A stretch of 16,853 nt of DNA from Acidobacteriota bacterium (GTDB lineage: Bacteria; Acidobacteriota; Blastocatellia; Pyrinomonadales; Pyrinomonadaceae): NCBI GenBank assembly GCA_023391155.1, contig JAEWBM010000183.1:1-16853 (forward strand), in the 5' to 3' direction. Below are positions 6,113 to 13,778 of the stretch, one piece after another. Numbering within the stretch: position 1 is the stretch's first letter; each line of letters starts with the position of its first letter. A program made the position numbers and the translations under genes. Under the pieces are notes generated by a model. It did no database searches and was not told where the DNA came from. It saw nothing but the letters and a program-made list of their open reading frames with translations.

Positions 6113-7129
6113 CTACCCCACGCGTATCACGATCTTTCCGACGTGGCCCCCGCTCTTTAAATATCGCAAAGCCTCACCCGCCTCGTCGAAATCGAAGGCC
6201 TTATCAACTACGGGCCGAAGCTGTCCCACACTGACGGCCCGGCAAAGATCTTGGAACATCGCCCGCGACCCGACGAAGATACCTTGCAGCCTGACGGCCT
6301 TCATAAATACCCCGATCGGATCAAACGTCGCCGCACCGGTCAATGCACCTATCATCGCCACATGCCCGCCCAGCCGCACACTTTTCAGTGATCGCGGCAG
6401 CGTCCCGGCCCCGCCTACCTCTACCACATGGTCGACGCCCTGCCCGGCGGTAAGCTCGAGCACCGCGCTGTCCCATTCCGGTGTTTCTTTATAATTGATC
6501 GTCTCATCCGCCCCCAATTGCTTAAGCCTTTCTATCTTGTCCGAGCTGCTCGATGTTGCAATTACCCTCGCCCCGAAAAGCTTGGCAAGCTGGACCGCGA
6601 ACACCGACACGCCGCCGGTTCCGAGCGTCAGCACGGAATCCCCCGCCTTTAGCCCCCCGCTAACCGAAAGCGCGTTCCACGCGGTTACCGCGGCGCACGG
6701 CAGCGTCGAGGCCTCTTCATAACTCAAGTGTTCAGGTATCCTGACAAGTCCCTCTTCGTCGAAAACCGCATATTCCCGAAGCACTCCGTGCCAATACGAC
6801 CCGGCACCCAAAGATGTCTGCCTGATCTCATTTGTGGGCGGCCCGTCAAACCACTTCTGGGCAAAGATGGGCATGACCCGGTCGCCCGCCTGCCACTTTT
6901 TGACCCGCTCGCCGACGCCGACGACCTCGGCTGCAGCATCCGAAAGCGGCACCGCGGGCCGCTTCATCCTCGGGTTATACGTCCCCTCGACCACCATCAG
7001 GTCTCTGTAGTTAAGCGATGCAGCCCGGATCTTTATAAGTACCTCCGTCGGCCCCGGGTCTGGCATCGGCTGCTCTTCGACCTTCAAATTGTCGATCCCA
7101 AACTCATCTACAAAATACGCTCGCATCAT
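6113..7129 (-). CDS. Zinc-free MDR oxidoreductase (quinone reductase/alcohol dehydrogenase-like)
   Basis: A 338-residue medium-chain dehydrogenase/reductase. Residues 1-125 are the GroES-like catalytic domain, with ASLNYRD (37-43) as in quinone oxidoreductases and PLSDAAAEVVGVG (61-73), and without the cysteine cluster of the structural zinc. The Rossmann domain (about 155-290) carries LGTGGVSVFAVQLAK (169-183) and a serine-rich ATSSSSDK after the second strand, which favours NADPH. It probably reduces quinones, enones or related carbonyls; the substrate cannot be read from sequence. ATG 7129 overlaps the YceI stop by four bases (ATGA), so translation is coupled; a second ATG follows at 7126. 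Only weak Shine-Dalgarno character is visible, in keeping with coupling. No terminator separates it from trxA. Confidence 0.88.
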   Translation of the reverse strand: MMRAYFVDEFGIDNLKVEEQPMPDPGPTEVLIKIRAASLNYRDLMVVEGTYNPRMKRPAVPLSDAAAEVVGVGERVKKWQAGDRVMPIFAQKWFDGPPTNEIRQTSLGAGSYWHGVLREYAVFDEEGLVRIPEHLSYEEASTLPCAAVTAWNALSVSGGLKAGDSVLTLGTGGVSVFAVQLAKLFGARVIATSSSSDKIERLKQLGADETINYKETPEWDSAVLELTAGQGVDHVVEVGGAGTLPRSLKSVRLGGHVAMIGALTGAATFDPIGVFMKAVRLQGIFVGSRAMFQDLCRAVSVGQLRPVVDKAFDFDEAGEALRYLKSGGHVGKIVIRVG

Positions 7130-7767
7130 TTGCTCCGTGGCGCGTTCAGATCAAGCCTGATCACAACGCCATCTCGGATCAGGTCATTCGTGGGGCCCGC
7201 ATAATCAATGCCGAACTCGCGCCTGTTAATAGAAAACTCGGCATTGACCTTGACCGCATCGCCGTTCACCTCGATGGTCGCCGGAAATGTCACCGCCCGC
7301 CGCACACCGTGCAGGTCCAGGTCACCCGTCACCTCAAATGCATTTCCGCCAGCCGCGGCCTGCTTGATCGCCGTCGATGAAAAGATCGCGAACGGGTGTT
7401 TCTCGACTTCAAAGAAATCCGCCGTCTTCAGGTGTTCGGTCACGGTCGGGTTATCCGTCCACACCGAATTCATATCGATCTCCACCCGAACAGAACTTTC
7501 CCCGGGAGTCTCGTTGACCAGGTCGATCATACCGACAAAGTCGTTAAAGCCGCCGTCGTGCTTGCCGGTAACCTTGGACCCGGTAAATCCTACCTTTGAA
7601 TTCTCGGGCGTTAGCTTGAGTGCTTCTCCGCGGGCCGCGGGTGTCTCACCGGGAGACGCGGCCGCTGTCGGGTCCGCAGTCGTCGCCTTTGGGCTGTTCG
7701 CCGAAGGGTCTTCGCATGCGGCAAGTGCAAATACCGCGAGGGCTAGCAACACGATCGATAGCTTCAT
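7126..7767 (-). CDS. YceI-family lipoprotein
   Basis: The 213-residue protein has a lipoprotein signal (LAAC, lipidated C18), an Ala/Pro/Thr-rich linker to about residue 45, and then a YceI beta-barrel domain: LTPENSKVGFTGSK, HDGGFNDFVGMIDL, VEIDMNSVWTDN, HLKTADFFEVEKHPFAIFSS, GDLDLHGVRRAVTFPATI and NRREFGIDY. These barrels bind long isoprenoid or amphiphilic molecules such as polyprenyl quinones; here it would be anchored outside the cytoplasmic membrane. AAGGAG sits 5 bases before ATG 7767. It is coupled to the MDR oxidoreductase gene, so a shared role in handling a quinone-like or electrophilic compound is plausible but inferred. Confidence 0.9.
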   Translation of the reverse strand: MKLSIVLLALAVFALAACEDPSANSPKATTADPTAAASPGETPAARGEALKLTPENSKVGFTGSKVTGKHDGGFNDFVGMIDLVNETPGESSVRVEIDMNSVWTDNPTVTEHLKTADFFEVEKHPFAIFSSTAIKQAAAGGNAFEVTGDLDLHGVRRAVTFPATIEVNGDAVKVNAEFSINRREFGIDYAGPTNDLIRDGVVIRLDLNAPRSK

Positions 7768-7835
7768 AGTTCTCCTTGATCAAAGTCCCATAACTTTGGC
7801 GACCGTGTGAAACCACGAGATCGCCCTGGGCATTA

Positions 7836-7864
7836 ATTGTAAGATCACATTTCGCATTTGTTAA
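7836..7864 (-). promoter_or_regulatory. Promoter of the YceI-MDR unit
   Basis: TTAACA (7859-7864), 17 bases, TACAAT (7836-7841) on the minus strand, each 5 of 6 to consensus. The predicted leader is about 60 bases. Confidence 0.55.
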
Positions 7865-7920
7865 TCGGAAAGGAGAGTTCCGTTCCCGGCTCCCTCCTTT
7901 CCACCCTCCCATGTTCGCTC

Positions 7921-7943
7921 TTTGTAACTTTCCTTGCTACAAA
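7921..7943. promoter_or_regulatory. Candidate Rrf2 operator upstream of the YceI gene
   Basis: TTTGTAAC (7921-7928), 7 bases, GCTACAAA (7936-7943): 8-base arms with one mismatch, the same 7-base spacing as the other two sites. It lies about 60 bases upstream of the best YceI promoter and just past the Rrf2 stop, so its effect is less obvious than at the other sites. Confidence 0.45.
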
Positions 7944-7965
7944 TGTGTGCAAAAAAATTTACGGC

Positions 7966-8406
7966 CTACCCCTTGCTCGTTGCTTCCTTCCCCTGCTCGA
8001 TCAAACCTATTACGTCGCTCAGTTTATAGCGCGCCAATTTCTCGTCTATGGACCTGTCGATCTCTTTCTGCAAATTGCAGAGCACCGATTCGATATTGCG
8101 CCCGACAGGGCAATCGCGGTTCGGCTGCCGCGGATGAAGCGCGAACACCTCGCCGCAAGATAACGCCGCATATACCTCGGCAAGATCTATCTGCTCCGCC
8201 GGCCTCGCGAGTCGGGTGCCCCCGGCCGCACCGGTCTGCGAAACCACGAGCCCCGCCTGATGGAGCTGGCCCAGCAATCTGCGGATCACAACGGCGTTAG
8301 TATTAACGCTTGCCGCAATGCAGTCCGATTTAACATTCTCGTCCTGCTTCTGCGCGAGCATCGTCAATACGTGCACCGCCATAGCAAATTGACTGTTGGC
8401 CGCCAT
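7966..8406 (-). CDS. Rrf2-family transcription regulator
   Basis: A 146-residue Rrf2 protein: N-terminal winged helix (SQFAMAVHVLTMLAQK, then NAVVIRRLLGQLHQAGLV and a wing with GAAGGTRLARP), then a dimer helix. Cysteines are C29, C84, C99 and C110. C99 lies in RDCPVGRNI, a motif of the YwnA-like branch. The tight C-x5-C-x5-C cluster of [Fe-S] regulators such as NsrR is absent, so thiol-based or other sensing is more likely than a classical iron-sulfur cluster. ATG 8406 has no ribosome binding site and the promoter predicts a leader of only about 4 bases. A perfect dyad over its -10 suggests autorepression, and matching dyads lie upstream of trxA and the YceI gene. Confidence 0.9.
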   Translation of the reverse strand: MAANSQFAMAVHVLTMLAQKQDENVKSDCIAASVNTNAVVIRRLLGQLHQAGLVVSQTGAAGGTRLARPAEQIDLAEVYAALSCGEVFALHPRQPNRDCPVGRNIESVLCNLQKEIDRSIDEKLARYKLSDVIGLIEQGKEATSKG

Positions 8407-8408
8407 AA

Positions 8409-8429
8409 CTGTAACCAGTATAGTTACAG
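8409..8429. promoter_or_regulatory. Candidate autoregulatory operator of the Rrf2 gene
   Basis: CTGTAAC (8409-8415), 7 bases, GTTACAG (8423-8429): perfect 7-base inverted arms. The -10 hexamer of the Rrf2 promoter lies wholly in the 7-base centre, an arrangement that would block RNA polymerase when occupied. Confidence 0.7.
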
Positions 8430-8446
8430 AGCGGATAGTGTGTCAA
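8417..8446 (-). promoter_or_regulatory. Promoter of the Rrf2 regulator
   Basis: TTGACA (8441-8446), 18 bases, TATACT (8417-8422) on the minus strand: a perfect -35 and a 5 of 6 -10. The predicted start lies about 4 bases before the ATG at 8406. Confidence 0.72.
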
Positions 8447-8450
8447 GCTC

Positions 8451-8675
8451 TCAGAAGCGCGGATCTTCTTCGCCGCGATCGTTCACGATACGCGTTGGGT
8501 GATCGGTCTGGTCACCCATCGGTGTTTCATCACCGTATGGCGGGTCTTGTACCGGCTCCCTTTCCTGCACATCAGGCGGCAGCGGCACATCGTCCCGGTT
8601 ATCGGGCTGCTCAACGTCCTCCGTTTCCGGGTCCGGTTCGAAAGTGTTCACATCAGGGTTCTTTTCTCTTTGCAT
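8451..8675 (-). CDS. Small acidic, probably disordered protein
   Basis: A 74-residue protein of unknown function. It is rich in Asp, Glu and Pro, has almost no hydrophobic residues and no cysteine, so it is probably disordered and strongly acidic. ATG 8675 is chosen because AGGAGG lies 4 bases upstream; an in-frame ATG at 8696 has no such site. I see no signal peptide or membrane segment. It ends five bases before the -35 of the Rrf2 promoter. It starts downstream of the mltD terminator, so it should have its own promoter, which I could not identify. I do not recognise a family. Confidence 0.6.
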   Translation of the reverse strand: MQREKNPDVNTFEPDPETEDVEQPDNRDDVPLPPDVQEREPVQDPPYGDETPMGDQTDHPTRIVNDRGEEDPRF

Positions 8676-8736
8676 AATTCCTCCTGCCCTTTTCACCGCA
8701 ATTACCGTTCCCGGCTAGTTTGTCTCGTTTCAATAC

Positions 8737-8770
8737 AAAAAGGCCGGAACCAATCGGCCCCGGCCCTTTT
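8737..8770 (-). terminator. Intrinsic terminator of the lytic transglycosylase gene
   Basis: On the minus strand AAAAGGGCCGG pairs with CCGGCCTTTTT as an 11-base stem with one G-U pair and a 12-base loop. The run of T residues ends the stem, so the signal could work in both directions. It lies 17 bases after the mltD-like stop. Confidence 0.8.
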
Positions 8771-8786
8771 CATAATTAAGTTCCCG

Positions 8787-10571
8787 TTATTTGGACGGGA
8801 TCTTTATCTCGCGTCCTGCACCCAACACTGAGTTAGGTAGAAGTCCGTTATATTTCGCGACCTCTGTCGGGTCGGCACCGTGGCGGGTCGCAACCTTTGC
8901 AACGGTGTCACCGGCCTGCGCCTTAACAACTTTCATATTGCCCACCGGTGCAGCCGAGGCCGTCGATGTCGGGCGTGAATAGCTGGTCGCCTGTACCCTG
9001 TTGCCCGGACGGGCCGCCGGTACAAATACTTTTCCGGTCGGGCTCTTCATTCCGGGATTAGCCGCCATCAGGTCGTCAACGCTGACACCGGTACGGTTCG
9101 AGATCGTCTGCCAGGTTTCACCGCGCACGGAGCTCGCCAGCGTGGTTTCGTTGATCCTCGAAGCCGGGATCCGTCGGAAAACAGCGACAACGTCATTGGC
9201 CTTGCCCGGGGGTACATTGATGATGTACGGCTCCGGCGGCGTGACATTGCTGCGAAGGTGCGGGTTCAAATAGCGAATATACTGTACGCTCGTGTCCGAT
9301 GCCTGTGCCAGCAGCGAAAGGTTCGTCGAGGCGGGTACACGGACGCGGTCGTATCGCAGCGGCGGTGCCGGGCGAACGTGCCCGAACCCGTATTGCTGCG
9401 GATTGTTCGCGATCAGGATCGTCGCCAAAATATTAGGAACGTAGTTGCGGGTCTCTCGCGGCAGGTACGGGTAAGCGGCCCAGAAATTGGCTGCTCCCGC
9501 CCGGCGGATCGCCCGGTCCACATTGCCCTCACCGCAGTTATAGGCCGCGATCGCAAGCTCCCAGTTGTTGTATCGATTGAAAAGGAACTTCAGATAACGG
9601 GCCGAGGCACGCGTCGCCTCATCAAAACTATTGCGTTCGTCCACATGCGCCGTTCGGCGCAGCCCGAAACGTGCTCCCGTTCCGGGAATGAACTGCCAGA
9701 GGCCTGAGGCCGCTGCCCATGACATCGCCGTCGGCTTCCAAGCACTCTCGACCTGGCCAAGCCATGCAACGTTCTCCGGGATTCCCTCTTCGCGGAAGAT
9801 CCGACGGGCCATCGACATGAACATACCCGAACGGTAAAGGCCCACCTCCATCGTCTTACGCCCGCGGCCGCGGTAATAATTGATGAACTGTTGGATCATC
9901 GGGTGCACTTGGAAAGAAAACCCGAGCGAGCGGTTTGAGACCGCGTACTGAATATATTGATACTGTGTCTGTGCTTCGGGATTGCCTTCGATCTGCAGCT
10001 CTTCATTCGTTAACTCGAGCTTCGAGAGTTCATCCAGCGGTGAGGGCTCAAATGCCTGTGTGTTAAAACCGAATGCGGTCTCGAGCGTCTTGTCGCCCGC
10101 TGTAACGGCCGCTGTAACCTCGGTGCCGTTTGCGGCTGCGGGTGCTCTTCCCGGCCGGCCCATCTGGGCTACGGCATCGGCCAGCTTATAATCCTCTTCG
10201 TTCCAGTCCCATCCGCAGGTAGATGAAAGGCTGCGGATCTGCGGCTGCTGCGATGCGGACGGAAACTCGATCCGGTACACCGTCTCGAGAAGCTGCGCAT
10301 AGCAGCTTTGAAGCCGCTGATCGCTCTGTGTATTGATCGTCGAGAAAAGAAAGATCTCGACGGCCTTGTCAAACTTCTCACCTGATTCGGTACGGCGGCC
10401 GGCGCTTAGGTCCGTCATCCCCTCGCGGAAATGGCGGCCCGAATCCTCCAAAACTTTATTGATCGCCTGCTGGGCGCTTCTAACCTCCGGCGTCTGTCCT
10501 GTCGCGGTAAATACAAATGAAAGCGTCAGTACGGCAGACACACAAAAAGCCGTGTAAACGGTTGATCTCAT
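8787..10571 (-). CDS. mltD: MltD-like lytic transglycosylase with LysM repeats
   Basis: A 594-residue exported peptidoglycan hydrolase. Residues 1-25 are a signal peptide ending near ATG|QTP without a lipobox. The middle holds an SLT domain (about 240-395) with catalytic Glu in QVE275SAWKP, then SGLWQFIPGTGARFGL, and the AYNCGEGNVDRAI motif. Three LysM-like segments follow (about 410-455, 483-520, 548-593), which bind glycan. The N-terminal 200 residues are not recognised. ATG 10571 is preceded by AAAGGAG at an unusually long 16 bases; a TTG just before it (10574) is the alternative start. The enzyme cleaves glycan strands with anhydro-muropeptide formation during wall growth. A promoter in the lon-mltD gap and a terminator after the gene make it a single-gene unit. 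Confidence 0.9.
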   Translation of the reverse strand: MRSTVYTAFCVSAVLTLSFVFTATGQTPEVRSAQQAINKVLEDSGRHFREGMTDLSAGRRTESGEKFDKAVEIFLFSTINTQSDQRLQSCYAQLLETVYRIEFPSASQQPQIRSLSSTCGWDWNEEDYKLADAVAQMGRPGRAPAAANGTEVTAAVTAGDKTLETAFGFNTQAFEPSPLDELSKLELTNEELQIEGNPEAQTQYQYIQYAVSNRSLGFSFQVHPMIQQFINYYRGRGRKTMEVGLYRSGMFMSMARRIFREEGIPENVAWLGQVESAWKPTAMSWAAASGLWQFIPGTGARFGLRRTAHVDERNSFDEATRASARYLKFLFNRYNNWELAIAAYNCGEGNVDRAIRRAGAANFWAAYPYLPRETRNYVPNILATILIANNPQQYGFGHVRPAPPLRYDRVRVPASTNLSLLAQASDTSVQYIRYLNPHLRSNVTPPEPYIINVPPGKANDVVAVFRRIPASRINETTLASSVRGETWQTISNRTGVSVDDLMAANPGMKSPTGKVFVPAARPGNRVQATSYSRPTSTASAAPVGNMKVVKAQAGDTVAKVATRHGADPTEVAKYNGLLPNSVLGAGREIKIPSK

Positions 10572-10625
10572 CAAAATTTCGTCTATACTCCTTTCAGAAA
10601 TCCCTCAGGGTTAGGGCGAATTTTC

Positions 10626-10646
10626 AGGCCGTGAACATTACGGCCT
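10626..10646 (-). other. Small dyad in the mltD leader
   Basis: AGGCCG (10626-10631) and CGGCCT (10641-10646) are perfect 6-base inverted arms around a 9-base loop in the predicted 140-base leader of the transglycosylase mRNA. I could not match the leader to a known riboswitch. Confidence 0.3.
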
Positions 10647-10717
10647 AAGGTGTTAAACGCGGCACCGCCTTCAAAGTTCCCTTTTTCGAGCTAGTAAGCC
10701 GCATTGCGCCATTTCCG

Positions 10718-10746
10718 AACCTAGCACACATGGCCCCCGGGGTCAA
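10718..10746 (-). promoter_or_regulatory. Possible promoter of the lytic transglycosylase gene
   Basis: TTGACC (10741-10746), 17 bases, TAGGTT (10718-10723) on the minus strand, with TG one base before the -10 (extended type). The -35 is good and the -10 poor (3 of 6). Predicted leader about 140 bases. Confidence 0.4.
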
Positions 10747-10774
10747 TGATTTTCGGCCCTCGGGCTGCACCCGT

Positions 10775-13189
10775 CTATCCGGTCTTTGCCGCCTTTGCGG
10801 CGTTCTTTGCCGGCCTTAGCGCCACCTCAAAAACTTCACTGACATTGTCTACGAACACGAACGAGAGGTCCTCTCTCACCTCTTTCGGCAGGTCTTCAAG
10901 ATCTCGCTCGTTCGGCCCGGGCAAAATGACCGTTTTGATCTTTGCACGTCGAGCCGCCAGTAACTTTTCTTTGACTCCGCCGACGGGCAGTACGTTGCCA
11001 CGCAATGTGATCTCGCCCGTCATTGCGACATCCTTACGCACCGGCCGCTGTGCCAAGACCGACACCAGCGCAGTCGCCATGGTAATGCCGGCGCTGGGCC
11101 CGTCCTTCGGGATAGCCCCTTCCGGCAGGTGAATGTGAATGTCGAAATTCTCCAGCGCATCGTGAGGTATCCCTAACTCAGCCGATCGTGCCTTGGCATA
11201 CGAGAACGCCGCCTGGGCGGATTCCTGCATCACCTCGCCGATCTGCCCCGTCAGCATCAGGCTGCCCTTGCCCTTGGTCTTTATCGCCTCGATAAAGAGG
11301 ATGTCGCCGCCGACCGCCGTCCAGGCGAGGCCCGTCACCGTACCGATCTGGTCCTTTTTCAGCGCCCCTTCGCTAAATATCTTCGGCACTCGCAAAAATT
11401 CTTTCAGATTGTCCGCCGTTACCTTGACCGGCTTAAAATCATTCTCTTGTTCGGCCTTCTTTCTAGCGACCTTGCGGCAGATCTTGCCGATCTCCCTTTC
11501 GAGGTGACGCAGCCCGGCCTCCTGCGTATATTCGCTTATGATCTTCGCGATCGCCCGCTTATCGAACTTCACGTCCCTTTTCGCAAGCCCGTTCTCGGCG
11601 ATCTGCTTCGGGATCAAATGCCGCTTCGCGATCTCGAGCTTTTCCTCTTCTGTATAGCCCGAAAGCTGGATGATCTCCATCCTGTCCCGGAGCGCGGGCT
11701 GGATCGTGTCGAGCACATTTGCCGTCGTCATGAACATCACATTCGAAAGATCGAATGTAACGTTCAAATAGTTATCGCGAAACGCGAAGTTTTGTTCAGG
11801 GTCCAGCACCTCAAGCAAAGCGCTCGACGGGTCGCCCCGAAAGTCCGCCCCGACCTTATCGATCTCATCGAGCATTATCAGCGGATTGTTGGTCCCCGCC
11901 TGCTGGATCGCCTGGATCAGCCGGCCCGGCATCGCCCCTACGTATGTCCGCCGATGGCCGCGGATCTCCGCTTCATCGTGCAGCCCGCCAAGGCTCAGCC
12001 GCACAAACTTTCGGTCCAACGCCCTTGCGACCGATCTTCCGAGCGAGGTTTTACCGACTCCCGGCGGCCCCACCAGACAAAGTATGGAGCCCTTTGGCTT
12101 TTCCATCAGCTTGCGGACCGCGAGCGACTCGACTATCCGCTCCTTCACCCGCTCGAGCCCATAGTGGTCCTCGTCGAGTATTTTCTCCGCCTTCAGCAGA
12201 TCGAGGTTGTCCTTGGATTGGTTCGACCACGGAAGGTCCGTCATCACGTCCAGCCAATTCCGCAAGGTCGCTGTTTCCGCAGCATCCGGATGCATTCGCT
12301 CCAGCTTCTTCAGCTGCCGCAGGGCCTCTTCTTCGGCCGCCTCAGGCATCTCGGCCTTTGCGATCTTTTCGCGGTATTGCTCGATCTCCTCAAAAAGTTC
12401 GTTCCCTTCGCCAAGCTCCGACTGAATGGCCTTTAGCTGCTGCCGTAGGAAGTATTCCCGCTGCGACCTGTCGATATCAGCCCGCGCCTGAGTGTTGATC
12501 TCCTGCTGCACCGTGAGCACGTCGATCTCTTTGCTCAACAGATCGTTGACCCGGCGTAGCCTTTCCACCGGCCCGATAATGTCGAGCACGCTCTGTGCGT
12601 CCTCGACCTTCAGGTCGAGGTTCGACGCCGAGAGGTCCGCAAGCCGGCCCGCGTCATCCAGATTCGCAATGATCGCCAGCACCTCGGGCGAGATATTCTT
12701 TCCTAGCGACGCTGCCCGCTCCATCGATCCACGCACGTTCCGCATCAACGCCTCGATCTCAAGCGAATTATCAGGCACAAGCGGCTCCGATATCGGGGTG
12801 ATCTGAGCCCGCACATGATCGCCCGAGGCATCAACGCCGTCCACCCGCGTCCGCGAAAGCCCCTGGATCAAGATCCTGATCCGCCCGTCCGGCAGCTTGA
12901 GCATCCGCATTATGATCGCCACCGTTCCAACCTGAAACAGGTCTTCCTGCTGCGGATCTTCTTTGTTTACATCCTTTTGCGAGACCAGGACGATCATCCG
13001 GTTATCCTTGAGGGCCTCCTCCACCGCGCGTATCGATTTATCCCGCGAAACGAATAGCGGAACGATCATGAACGGGTAAATTACGATGTCGCGCAGCGGG
13101 AGCGAAGGCAGGTCCGATGGGATCTGCATCATAGGCTCGATGGCCTCATTCTCGGCTAGCGAGATAGGAAAATCCTCAAGTTCATCCAT
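10775..13189 (-). CDS. lon: ATP-dependent protease Lon
   Basis: An 804-residue LonA of ordinary length. The N-terminal substrate domain begins at LPLRDIVIYPFMIVPLF; the AAA+ module has Walker A GPPGVGKT (about 373-380) and Walker B IMLDEID; the C-terminal protease domain has PKDGPS699AG and GGVKEK742, the Ser-Lys dyad at the same 43-residue spacing as E. coli S679/K722. It degrades damaged and some regulatory proteins in the cytoplasm. ATG 13189 has no clear ribosome binding site. Upstream TTGCCC-17-TAACAT would place the start almost on the ATG, but the match is weak. A terminator separates it from nrdR, so it is transcribed separately. Confidence 0.97.
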   Translation of the reverse strand: MDELEDFPISLAENEAIEPMMQIPSDLPSLPLRDIVIYPFMIVPLFVSRDKSIRAVEEALKDNRMIVLVSQKDVNKEDPQQEDLFQVGTVAIIMRMLKLPDGRIRILIQGLSRTRVDGVDASGDHVRAQITPISEPLVPDNSLEIEALMRNVRGSMERAASLGKNISPEVLAIIANLDDAGRLADLSASNLDLKVEDAQSVLDIIGPVERLRRVNDLLSKEIDVLTVQQEINTQARADIDRSQREYFLRQQLKAIQSELGEGNELFEEIEQYREKIAKAEMPEAAEEEALRQLKKLERMHPDAAETATLRNWLDVMTDLPWSNQSKDNLDLLKAEKILDEDHYGLERVKERIVESLAVRKLMEKPKGSILCLVGPPGVGKTSLGRSVARALDRKFVRLSLGGLHDEAEIRGHRRTYVGAMPGRLIQAIQQAGTNNPLIMLDEIDKVGADFRGDPSSALLEVLDPEQNFAFRDNYLNVTFDLSNVMFMTTANVLDTIQPALRDRMEIIQLSGYTEEEKLEIAKRHLIPKQIAENGLAKRDVKFDKRAIAKIISEYTQEAGLRHLEREIGKICRKVARKKAEQENDFKPVKVTADNLKEFLRVPKIFSEGALKKDQIGTVTGLAWTAVGGDILFIEAIKTKGKGSLMLTGQIGEVMQESAQAAFSYAKARSAELGIPHDALENFDIHIHLPEGAIPKDGPSAGITMATALVSVLAQRPVRKDVAMTGEITLRGNVLPVGGVKEKLLAARRAKIKTVILPGPNERDLEDLPKEVREDLSFVFVDNVSEVFEVALRPAKNAAKAAKTG

Positions 13190-13222
13190 TCTTCAATGTT
13201 ACGAGTTAACCCGCCAAAGGGC

Positions 13223-13248
13223 AAAACCCGCTCTCTTTCGAAAGCGGG
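13223..13248 (-). terminator. Intrinsic terminator between nrdR and lon
   Basis: On the minus strand CCCGCTTTC (13240-13248) pairs with GAGAGCGGG (13227-13235) as a 9-base stem with one G-U pair and a GAAA tetraloop, followed by TTTT. It lies 23 bases after the nrdR stop. Confidence 0.85.
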
Positions 13249-13270
13249 CTCATATCACCTGTAAGTTCTT

Positions 13271-13765
13271 TTATTTCTTACGCGGCCTTTTCGGCTCTTC
13301 ATTCGACCGGTCGCGTGAACGGACAAGGTCCTTTAGCTCGGTCATAAATTCCGAAACGTCTTCAAACTCAAGATAGACCGACGCAAACCTTACGTATGCC
13401 ACCTTGTCCAGCGATTTCAGCCGCCGCATGATCACTTTGCCGATCTCGTTGGTCGCAAGCTCTCGATCGAGCGAATCCTGAACCTGCCGCTCAGTCGCAT
13501 CCACTATCGCCTCAAGTTGAGCCGTTGAAATGGGCCGCTTTTCGCAGGCCCGCAGCAGCCCCGCCATCACCTTTGCCCGGTCAAATGCCTCGCGCTTGCC
13601 GTCCTTTTTCACGACCATATAAGGGATCTCGTCGATCCTCTCATATGAAGTAAATCGTCGGCCGCATCCGAGGCATTCTCGCCGCCTTCGGATCGAATCG
13701 CCGTCCTTGGCCTCCCGCGAGTCAACGACCTTATCTTCTATATGGGCACAAAATGGGCATCGCAT
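13271..13765 (-). CDS. nrdR: Transcriptional repressor NrdR
   Basis: A 164-residue NrdR. The N-terminal zinc ribbon has CPFC (C3, C6) and CLGC (C31, C34), the linker reads RRFTSYERIDEIPYMVVKKDG, and an ATP-cone domain fills about 46-136. The protein senses ATP/dATP and represses ribonucleotide reductase genes through NrdR boxes; no such box or nrd gene is visible in this window. The C-terminal 15 residues are a basic tail. ATG 13765 begins 13 bases after the flippase-like gene's stop, so the two are probably one transcript. The ribosome binding site is weak (GAAAG). Confidence 0.95.
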   Translation of the reverse strand: MRCPFCAHIEDKVVDSREAKDGDSIRRRRECLGCGRRFTSYERIDEIPYMVVKKDGKREAFDRAKVMAGLLRACEKRPISTAQLEAIVDATERQVQDSLDRELATNEIGKVIMRRLKSLDKVAYVRFASVYLEFEDVSEFMTELKDLVRSRDRSNEEPKRPRKK

Positions 13766-13778
13766 ATCTTTCGATCTG

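Noticed and set aside
7942..7965. Terminator after the Rrf2 gene, from a run of seven T residues on the minus strand
   Set aside because: No stable hairpin precedes the T run.
10080..10110. Extra TGTAAC words inside the transglycosylase gene as regulator sites
   Set aside because: They are direct, not inverted, copies within coding sequence and lack the 7-base dyad spacing.
10575..10740. ydaO (c-di-AMP) or c-di-GMP riboswitch in the mltD leader
   Set aside because: The conserved core elements I know for these riboswitches are not present; only a small hairpin is visible.
11447..12436. 329-codon open frame on the plus strand, antisense to lon
   Set aside because: It lies wholly inside the well-supported lon gene; the translation has no recognisable domain and is what GC-rich coding DNA gives on its opposite strand.
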